Shown here piece by piece: positions 25,714 to 31,669 of a stretch of 31,669 nt of DNA. The translations under genes were made by a program, and so were the position numbers. Every line of letters starts with the position of its first letter. Position 1 is the stretch's first letter. Location: NCBI RefSeq assembly GCF_002434265.1, contig NZ_DJJS01000008.1, positions 261,760-293,428 of the forward strand. The letters run 5' to 3'. This DNA is from Pseudomonas sp. UBA6562. GTDB taxonomy: Bacteria > Pseudomonadota > Gammaproteobacteria > Pseudomonadales > Pseudomonadaceae. The notes beneath the pieces are model-generated. The model was not told where the DNA came from. It made no database searches and saw nothing but the letters and a program-made list of their open reading frames with translations.

Positions 25714-25735
25714 CGCGGGGCCGCCTGGCTCCGCG
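25714..25735. terminator. hairpin between convergent ppnP and hydrolase genes
   Basis: CGCGGGGCC (25714-25722) pairs with GGCTCCGCG (25727-25735) around GCCT, with one G-T pair in nine. It fills the 38-bp gap between the two stops. A C-run and TTC follow on the plus strand rather than a T-tract. Confidence 0.6.
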
Positions 25736-25741
25736 CCCCCT

Positions 25742-26434
25742 TCACGCTTTCAGAAACGCCGCCACCCGCTGCGCCGCCTGCTGCAAATGCCCATCGTGGG
25801 TACAGCCCGAAGCCTTCAGTGGCTTGAGGTCGTGGTCGGCCGCCTGCAACCAGCACAGCTCGATCGCGGGCGACAGTGAATAAGCGTCGACCGCCTGGCG
25901 ATTGCCCAAGGCGTCGCGCTCGCCCTGCACGATGAGGCTGCGGGTACCCAGCGTCGCCAGATGTTCGGTTCGCGGCTTGTCCGGTTTGCCTACGGCGTAG
26001 AACGGATAGCCCAGGCATACCAAAGCATCGGCACCCAGCTCGTCGGCCAGCAGGCTGGCCATGCGCCCGCCCATGGATTTGCCGCCGATGGCTAGACGGC
26101 CCGTGACCAAAGGTCGCACCTGGGCATGCACCTTGCGCCAGCATTCGAGCAGCGCCTTTTGCGGGTTGGGCGGCCGCCGCGTGCCGCCTTGGCGCCGCTG
26201 GGCCATGTAGGGAAACTCGAAGCGCACCACCGCTACGCCTTGCGCCACCAGCCTCTCTGCCATCTGCTGCATGAACGGGCTGTCCATCGGCGCGCCCGCA
26301 CCATGGGCCAGGATCAGCGTCGTCTGGCAGCCGTTCCCCTCCCGCGTTTGCGGCGCATCGCAGCGCAAGCCTGGAACTTTTCCGACCGGTGCCCATTGAT
26401 CCCCGTCAATACCGGCCAATTGCCCTTCTCTCAT
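25742..26434 (-). CDS. alpha/beta hydrolase, KANL3/Tex30-like family
   Basis: A 230-residue cytoplasmic alpha/beta hydrolase. LILAHGAGAPMDSPFM (residues 40-55) is the oxyanion-hole region, IGGKSMGGRMA (117-126) is the nucleophile elbow with Ser120, VQGERDALG places Asp174, and AADHDLKPL places His201, so the triad looks complete. The HGAGAPMDS and GGKSMGGR signatures fit the KANL3/Tex30 group of predicted dienelactone-hydrolase-like proteins. The substrate is unknown. The start at 26434 is preferred over ATG 26491 because the purine-rich GAGGGAAGG stands just before it and the extra residues look non-coding. The first codons contain the ANR box of the divergent cbb3 operon, so control of the two may interfere. 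Confidence 0.88.
   Translation of the reverse strand: MREGQLAGIDGDQWAPVGKVPGLRCDAPQTREGNGCQTTLILAHGAGAPMDSPFMQQMAERLVAQGVAVVRFEFPYMAQRRQGGTRRPPNPQKALLECWRKVHAQVRPLVTGRLAIGGKSMGGRMASLLADELGADALVCLGYPFYAVGKPDKPRTEHLATLGTRSLIVQGERDALGNRQAVDAYSLSPAIELCWLQAADHDLKPLKASGCTHDGHLQQAAQRVAAFLKA
26396..26409 (+). promoter_or_regulatory. ANR/FNR box for the first cbb3 operon
   Basis: TTGAT-CCCC-GTCAA matches the ANR/FNR consensus TTGAT-N4-ATCAA at 9 of 10 positions. Its centre lies about 81 bases upstream of ccoN1. A class II site would place the transcript start near 26444, where the -10 is weak, as is usual for activator-dependent promoters. It lies inside codons 9-13 of the divergent hydrolase gene. 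Confidence 0.75.
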
Positions 26435-26483
26435 CCTTCCCTCGCTTTTTAGCCTGCCTATAACCGTGGATGGGAACCCATAC

Positions 26484-27908
<1,425 letters not shown>

Positions 27909-27921
27909 GGAGAAGCGCCCG

Positions 27922-28530
27922 ATGAAACACGAAGTCATTGAAAAGAACGTCGGCCTGCTGGCCCTGCTGATGGTGCTCGCCGTCAGCGTCGGCGGCCTGA
28001 CGCAGATCGTGCCGCTGTTCTTCCAGGACGTGACCAACACCCCGGTCGAAGGCATGAAACCCTACACCGCGCTGCAACTCGAAGGCCGCGACATCTACAT
28101 CCGCGAAGGCTGCGTGGGCTGCCACTCGCAGATGATCCGCCCGTTCCGCGCCGAGACCGAACGCTACGGCCATTACTCGGTGGCCGGTGAAAGCGTGTGG
28201 GACCACCCCTTCCTCTGGGGTTCCAAGCGCACCGGCCCCGACCTGGCTCGGGTCGGCGGTCGCTACTCGGACGACTGGCACCGCGCCCACCTGTACAACC
28301 CGCGCAACGTGGTGCCCGAGTCGAAGATGCCGGCCTACCCCTGGCTGGTCGCCGATACGGTCGACAACAGCCACACCGACACCAAGATGCGCGCCCTGCG
28401 TGGGCTGGGCGTGCCCTATACCGACGAAGACATCGCCGGCGCCCGCGACGCGGTCAAGGGCAAGACCGAGATGGACGCCCTGGTGGCGTACCTGCAAGTG
28501 CTCGGCACCGCCATCAAGAACAAGAGGTAG
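27922..28530 (+). CDS. ccoO: cbb3 oxidase monohaem cytochrome c subunit II (CcoO1)
   Basis: A 202-residue membrane-anchored cytochrome c that carries electrons from CcoP to the CcoN core. One N-terminal helix (about residues 9-34, NVGLLALLMVLAVSVGG) is an uncleaved anchor; the rest is periplasmic. REGCVGCHSQMI (Cys64, Cys67, His68) is the single haem c site, and VVPESKMPAYPW supplies the axial Met. The length is normal for CcoO. It follows ccoN1 by 13 bases, with GAGGAG overlapping the ccoN1 stop as its ribosome site, and precedes ccoQ by 5 bases. The partial copy at 31490 is its paralogue. Confidence 0.96.
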   Translation: MKHEVIEKNVGLLALLMVLAVSVGGLTQIVPLFFQDVTNTPVEGMKPYTALQLEGRDIYIREGCVGCHSQMIRPFRAETERYGHYSVAGESVWDHPFLWGSKRTGPDLARVGGRYSDDWHRAHLYNPRNVVPESKMPAYPWLVADTVDNSHTDTKMRALRGLGVPYTDEDIAGARDAVKGKTEMDALVAYLQVLGTAIKNKR

Positions 28531-28535
28531 AGGCG

Positions 28536-28727
28536 ATGGAAATGGACATCGGCACCCTGCGCGGCATCGGCACGCTGGTCGTGATGATCGCCTTCATCGG
28601 CCTGTCGCTGTGGGTGTTCAGCCGCCGCCGCGACCGTGATTTCGCCGAAGCGCGCCTGCTGCCCTTCGACGACGAACCTCTGCCCCCTACCGGGCAAGCG
28701 CCTGCCATGAGGAGTAACGGGCAATGA
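28536..28727 (+). CDS. ccoQ: cbb3 oxidase small subunit CcoQ
   Basis: A 63-residue single-helix membrane protein. Residues about 10-28 (RGIGTLVVMIAFIGLSLWVF) span the membrane, followed by SRRRDRDFAEARLLPFDDE, the usual CcoQ cytoplasmic tail with acidic residues. CcoQ helps stabilise the assembled oxidase. The start is ambiguous: ATG 28536 has AAGAGG 8 bases upstream within the end of ccoO; ATG 28542 (MDIGTL) has AGAGG 8 bases upstream and resembles other CcoQ starts. The stop overlaps the ccoP start by ATGA, showing translational coupling. It is the third gene of the first cbb3 operon. Confidence 0.92.
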   Translation: MEMDIGTLRGIGTLVVMIAFIGLSLWVFSRRRDRDFAEARLLPFDDEPLPPTGQAPAMRSNGQ

Positions 28728-29662
28728 GCACTTTCTGGAGTACGTACATCAGCGTACTGACCCTCGGCAGCCTGATCGGCCTGACCTGGCTGCTGCTCTC
28801 GACCCGCAAGGGCCAGAGCGACACCACTGACCAGACCATGGGGCACAGCTTCGACGGCATCGAGGAGTACGACAATCCGCTGCCCAAATGGTGGTTCTGG
28901 CTGTTCGTCGGCACCCTGGTGTTCGCCGTCGGCTACCTGATCCTCTACCCGGGCCTGGGCAACTGGAAAGGCGTGCTGCCCGGCTATGAGGACGGCTGGA
29001 CCGGCGTCAACGAATGGCAGAAGGAAATGGACAAGGCCGACGCCACCTTCGGTCCGCTGTTCGCCAAGTACGCGGCCATGCCCCTCGAAGAGGTGGCCAA
29101 GGACCCGCAGGCGCTGCGCATGGGTGGCCGGCTGTTCGCCTCCAACTGTTCGGTGTGCCACGGCTCGGACGCCAAGGGCGCCTACGGCTTCCCCAACCTC
29201 ACCGACCAGAGCTGGCGCTGGGGCGGCGATGCGCAGACCATCAAGCAATCGATCATGGACGGGCGCCATGGTGTGATGCCGGCCTGGTCGGAGGTGATCG
29301 GCGAACAAGGCGTGGCGGATGTGTCGGCCTACATCGTCACCGGCCTCAACCATCGCACCCTACCGGACACCGCCAAGGCCGACGCCAGCAAGGGCCAGGC
29401 GATCTTCGCCGCCAACTGCGTGGCCTGCCACGGGCCGGAGGGCAAAGGCACGCCACTGCTGGGCGCGCCGGACCTGACCGTGGCCCAGGCGTTCATCTAC
29501 GGTTCGAGCTTCGCGCAGTTGCAGCAGACCATTCGCTATGGCCGCCAGGGGCAGATGCCTGCCCAGCGCGACATCCAAGGCAATGACAAGGTGCATCTGC
29601 TGGCCGCCTATGTGTACAGCCTGTCGCAACCGGAAGTGCCCGAAACCACCACGGCCCGCTGA
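28724..29662 (+). CDS. ccoP: cbb3 oxidase dihaem cytochrome c subunit III (CcoP1)
   Basis: A 312-residue membrane-bound dihaem cytochrome c that accepts electrons from soluble cytochromes and passes them to CcoO. There are two N-terminal helices (about 5-26 and 55-78), as in Pseudomonas-type CcoP. Two haem c sites follow: NCSVCH (Cys142, Cys145, His146) and NCVACH (Cys232, Cys235, His236), with axial Met candidates in GVMPAW and GQMPAQ. The conserved FDGIEEYDNPLPKWW motif (43-57) is present. AGGAG at 28710-28714 lies in the end of ccoQ. It closes the first operon; a hairpin follows 13 bases after the stop. Confidence 0.96.
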   Translation: MSTFWSTYISVLTLGSLIGLTWLLLSTRKGQSDTTDQTMGHSFDGIEEYDNPLPKWWFWLFVGTLVFAVGYLILYPGLGNWKGVLPGYEDGWTGVNEWQKEMDKADATFGPLFAKYAAMPLEEVAKDPQALRMGGRLFASNCSVCHGSDAKGAYGFPNLTDQSWRWGGDAQTIKQSIMDGRHGVMPAWSEVIGEQGVADVSAYIVTGLNHRTLPDTAKADASKGQAIFAANCVACHGPEGKGTPLLGAPDLTVAQAFIYGSSFAQLQQTIRYGRQGQMPAQRDIQGNDKVHLLAAYVYSLSQPEVPETTTAR

Positions 29663-29674
29663 CGTTCTCCTTTC

Positions 29675-29696
29675 GCGGGGCCGTTCCAGGCCCCGC
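29675..29696 (+). terminator. hairpin after ccoP1
   Basis: GCGGGGCC (29675-29682) pairs perfectly with GGCCCCGC (29689-29696) around GTTCCA. It starts 13 bases after the ccoP1 stop. A TTTC precedes it and no T-run follows. It should separate the two cbb3 operons at least in part. Confidence 0.65.
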
Positions 29697-29867
29697 ACGT
29701 GCCCGCTTTGCCGCATCCCCGCCCACTTCGATCCGCTCCCGATCCCCTATCGTCCGCGCCACGACTGAGACTTTGGCCTCAGTCCGCTCGGCCTTTGGCA
29801 TCTCGACCCAAGGCCGCAGCGACCCTCAAAAAAGATTGACCGAACGATCAGAAAAATCGGAGAAACG

Positions 29868-29896
29868 GTACACATAACAACCATTTGTTTGTGTAC
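29868..29896. promoter_or_regulatory. 29-bp palindrome, probable operator upstream of ccoN2
   Basis: GTACACA (29868-29874) and TGTGTAC (29890-29896) are perfect 7-base arms. Pairing goes on inward (AACAA with TTGTT) with a single unpaired T at 29875. The region is AT-rich within GC-rich DNA, and TACACT (29894-29899) could be a -10. The shape fits a dimeric repressor or activator site, such as for a TetR-type regulator; the regulator is not known. Confidence 0.55.
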
Positions 29897-29946
29897 ACTC
29901 AGCTCACCTTCCCCGGTCGCGGTCGCGCCCACTGGAGGGCCGTGAC

Positions 29947-30012
29947 ATGGATCGGCGCCAGTGCGCGTGCGTTGCCAGAGCCCAAAGGCTCAGCAAAACC
30001 GGCGCCGATTGA
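29947..30012 (+). CDS. possible 21-residue leader peptide with Cys-Ala-Cys upstream of ccoN2
   Basis: ATG 29947 follows GGAGG (29934-29938) at 8 bases, an ideal ribosome site. The frame runs 21 codons to TGA at 30010-30012, 35 bases before ccoN2. The peptide begins MDRRQCACVARAQRL, is very basic, and has Cys6-Ala-Cys8 but no hydrophobic segment. Its codons lie almost exactly under the inverted repeats described separately, so translation would change RNA folding upstream of ccoN2. It is not a known cbb3 subunit. It may be a regulatory upstream ORF whose Cys codons sense charged tRNA or redox/sulfur state, or a chance frame. A good ribosome site is the main support. Confidence 0.45.
   Translation: MDRRQCACVARAQRLSKTGAD
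29951..30009 (+). promoter_or_regulatory. nested inverted repeats in the ccoN2 leader, attenuator-like
   Basis: ATCGGCGCC (29951-29959) pairs perfectly with GGCGCCGAT (30001-30009). Inside the 41-base loop GAGCC (29978-29982) and GGCTC (29987-29991) form a second perfect hairpin with a CAAA loop. The outer arms begin at the second codon and end at the last sense codon of the small leader ORF. Confidence 0.5.
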
Positions 30013-30047
30013 CGAACACCACAACAACAAGACCGTGGAAGCCTGCA

Positions 30048-31490
30048 ATGAACACTGCTCTTCGTCCGACCGCGTACAACTACCGGGTCGTCCGCCAGTT
30101 CGCCATCATGACGGTGGTCTGGGGGATGCTGGGCATGGGGCTTGGCGTCTTCATCGCCTCGCAACTGGTCTGGCCCCAGCTCAACTTCGACCTGCCCTGG
30201 GCCAGCTTCGGCCGGCTGCGCCCACTGCACACCAACCTGGTGATCTTCGCCTTCGGCGGCTGTGCGCTGTTCGGCACCAGCTATTACGTGGTGCAACGCA
30301 CCTGCCAGACGCGACTGGTGTCAGACCGCCTGGCCGCTTTCACCTTCTGGGGCTGGCAGGCGGTGATCGTCTCGGCGCTGGTGACCCTGCCCATGGGCTA
30401 CACCACCAGCAAGGAGTACGCCGAGCTGGAATGGCCGGTGGCGATCCTGCTGGCGATCGTCTGGGTCAGCTATGCGGTGGTGTTCTTCGGCACGCTGCTC
30501 AAGCGCAACACCAAGCACATCTACGTCGGCAACTGGTTCTACGGCGCGTTCATCCTGGTCACGGCGATGCTGCACATCGTCAACCACGCCTCCTTGCCGG
30601 TGAGCCTGTTCAAGTCCTACTCGGCCTACGCCGGGGCCACCGACGCCATGATCCAGTGGTGGTACGGCCATAACGCCGTGGGCTTCATCCTCACCACCGG
30701 CTTTCTGGGGATGATGTACTACTTCGTGCCCAAACAGGCCGAGCGCCCCATCTACTCCTACCGCCTGTCGATCGTGCATTTCTGGGCGCTGATCACCCTG
30801 TACATCTGGGCCGGCCCCCACCACCTGCACTACACCGCCCTGCCCGACTGGGCGCAGTCGCTGGGCATGGTGATGTCGATCATCCTCCTGGCGCCGAGCT
30901 GGGGCGGCATGATCAACGGCATGATGACCCTTTCCGGGGCCTGGCATAAGTTGCGCACCGACCCGGTCCTGCGCTTTCTGGTCGTGTCGCTGGCCTTCTA
31001 CGGCATGTCCACCTTCGAAGGGCCGATGATGGCGATCAAGACCGTCAACGCCCTCTCCCACTACACCGACTGGACCATCGGCCACGTGCATGCCGGCGCC
31101 CTGGGCTGGGTGGCGATGATCTCCATCGGCTCGGTCTACCACATGCTGCCGCGCCTCTACGGCCGTGAGCAGATGCACAGCGTGGGCCTGATCAACGCGC
31201 ACTTCTGGCTGGCGACCATCGGCACCGTGCTGTACATCGCCTCGATGTGGGTCAACGGCATCACCCAAGGCCTGATGTGGCGCGCGGTGAACGACGACGG
31301 CACGCTCACCTATTCCTTCGTCGAAGCGCTGCAGGCCAGCCACGCCGGCTATATCGTCCGCGCGCTGGGTGGGGCGATCTTCGCTTCAGGCATGCTGCTG
31401 ATGGCCTGGAACACCTGGCGCACCGTGCGTGCAGGCGACACAGTCCAGGCCGAGGCGGCCGCGCGCATCGTCACCGTGGGGGCGCACTGA
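30048..31490 (+). CDS. ccoN: cbb3-type cytochrome c oxidase catalytic subunit I, second copy (CcoN2)
   Basis: A 480-residue paralogue of CcoN1, nearly identical through the core and one residue longer at the N-terminus (MNTALRPTAYNY). All ligands are kept: the histidine of RPLHTN, that of WWYGHNAVG, the pair in GPHHLH and the two in GHVHAG, as well as STFEGP. Differences cluster at the N-terminus, in LVSDRLAAF, in the SVYHMLPRLYGREQMHSVG segment and in the C-terminal tail (GDTVQAEAAARIVTVGAH). The start at 30048 has GGAAG about 7 bases upstream; a longer open frame to 29961 runs through the leader and is rejected. It opens the second operon and overlaps ccoO2 by one base (TGATG), a tighter junction than the 13-base gap in the first operon. 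Confidence 0.97.
   Translation: MNTALRPTAYNYRVVRQFAIMTVVWGMLGMGLGVFIASQLVWPQLNFDLPWASFGRLRPLHTNLVIFAFGGCALFGTSYYVVQRTCQTRLVSDRLAAFTFWGWQAVIVSALVTLPMGYTTSKEYAELEWPVAILLAIVWVSYAVVFFGTLLKRNTKHIYVGNWFYGAFILVTAMLHIVNHASLPVSLFKSYSAYAGATDAMIQWWYGHNAVGFILTTGFLGMMYYFVPKQAERPIYSYRLSIVHFWALITLYIWAGPHHLHYTALPDWAQSLGMVMSIILLAPSWGGMINGMMTLSGAWHKLRTDPVLRFLVVSLAFYGMSTFEGPMMAIKTVNALSHYTDWTIGHVHAGALGWVAMISIGSVYHMLPRLYGREQMHSVGLINAHFWLATIGTVLYIASMWVNGITQGLMWRAVNDDGTLTYSFVEALQASHAGYIVRALGGAIFASGMLLMAWNTWRTVRAGDTVQAEAAARIVTVGAH
30780..30856 (+). repeat. 77-bp exact repeat shared with ccoN1 (copy 2)
   Basis: Identical to 27213-27289. A second exact block of about 70 bases (starting GTGTCGCTGG, coding for VSLAFYGMSTFEGP onward) occurs in both genes a little downstream. 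Together they point to recent duplication or continuing gene conversion between the two ccoN genes. Confidence 0.85.
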
Positions 31491-31669
31491 TGAAACACGA
31501 AGTGGTTGAAAAGAACGTCGGCCTGCTGGCGCTGTTCATGGTCATCGCGGTCAGCATCGGCGGGCTGACGCAGATCGTGCCGCTGTTCTTCCAGGACGTC
31601 ACCAACCTGCCGGTCGAAGGCATGAAGCCGCGCACCGCCCTGGAGGTGGAAGGCCGCGACATCTACATC
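31490..31669 (+). CDS. ccoO: cbb3 oxidase monohaem subunit II, second copy (CcoO2), 5' part
   Basis: The first 60 codons of a second ccoO, cut by the window end just before the expected CxxCH site. It reads MKHEVVEKNVGLLALF, then the anchor helix, then QIVPLFFQDVTNLPVEGMKPRTALEVEGRDIYI, matching CcoO1 at most positions; differences include PVEGMKPRTALEVEG for PVEGMKPYTALQLEG. The ATG shares one base with the ccoN2 stop. A ccoQ and ccoP should follow outside the window. Confidence 0.94.
   Translation, partial: MKHEVVEKNVGLLALFMVIAVSIGGLTQIVPLFFQDVTNLPVEGMKPRTALEVEGRDIYI

Larger units (their letters stand above)
29663..30047. other. 385-bp region between the two cbb3 operons
   Basis: No full-size gene is seen. 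In order it holds the ccoP1 hairpin, about 120 bp without recognised signals, an AT-rich stretch (29825-29900) with TGA-N8-TCA (29837-29850) and a 29-bp palindrome, then a GC-rich leader with a 21-codon ORF and nested inverted repeats ending 36 bases before ccoN2. I find no TTGAT-N4-ATCAA site in it. Confidence 0.75.

Noticed and set aside
29836..29851. ANR box upstream of ccoN2
   Set aside because: Half-sites are separated by six bases where four are needed, and both half-sites deviate from consensus.
29747..29932. Small minus-strand frame over the ccoN2 palindrome
   Set aside because: It has no ribosome site, no recognisable domain, and spans the AT-rich operator-like region, so a chance frame is likelier.
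29961..30047. Upstream extension of ccoN2 to 29961
   Set aside because: The 29 extra residues have no CcoN similarity and run through the leader repeats; the CcoN-like start is at 30048 with its own ribosome site.

Overview
This window comes from a fluorescent pseudomonad, most likely of the Pseudomonas putida / P. entomophila type. The DNA is GC-rich with strongly GC3-biased codons. It carries the pyoverdine chromophore synthetase gene pvdL back to back with the iron-starvation sigma factor gene pvdS, and nearby two tandem cbb3 cytochrome oxidase operons. The genus call is firm; the species-group call is from remembered gene order.

Layout: (1) 1-5165 is housekeeping: a small membrane-anchored hypothetical protein, a universal stress protein, the ABC-F ATPase Uup, and the lytic transglycosylase Slt. 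(2) 5276-8662 is a tight three-gene unit for reducing power in the periplasm: DsbD, an unusual protein joining a degenerate Lgt-like membrane region to a TlpA-type thioredoxin domain, and DsbG. (3) 8774-23737 is an iron block. pvdL (4316 aa, acyl-ligase plus three NRPS modules with one epimerase) runs leftward. pvdS runs rightward from a promoter overlapped by a Fur box. Convergent with pvdS is a GNAT acetyltransferase gene with a well-formed PvdS-type promoter. (4) 23796-26434 holds an orphan periplasmic solute-binding protein, a DEDDh exonuclease, PpnP (nucleoside phosphorylase) and an alpha/beta hydrolase. (5) 26484-31669 holds ccoN1-O1-Q1-P1 complete, then ccoN2 and the first 60 codons of ccoO2, cut by the window end.

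How it works together: Fur represses pvdS when iron is plentiful. Under starvation PvdS should transcribe pvdL and the acetyltransferase gene from TAAAT-N16-CGT promoters. The first cbb3 operon has a 9/10 ANR/FNR box, lying inside the 5' end of the divergent hydrolase gene. The second has no such box. It has instead a 385-bp leader with a long palindrome and a 21-codon upstream ORF containing Cys-Ala-Cys, whose coding sequence folds into nested inverted repeats. That leader, the Lgt-like/TlpA fusion and the PvdS promoter over the stop codon of the solute-binding gene are the most noteworthy items. I found no tRNA, rRNA, CRISPR array, insertion sequence or phage gene.
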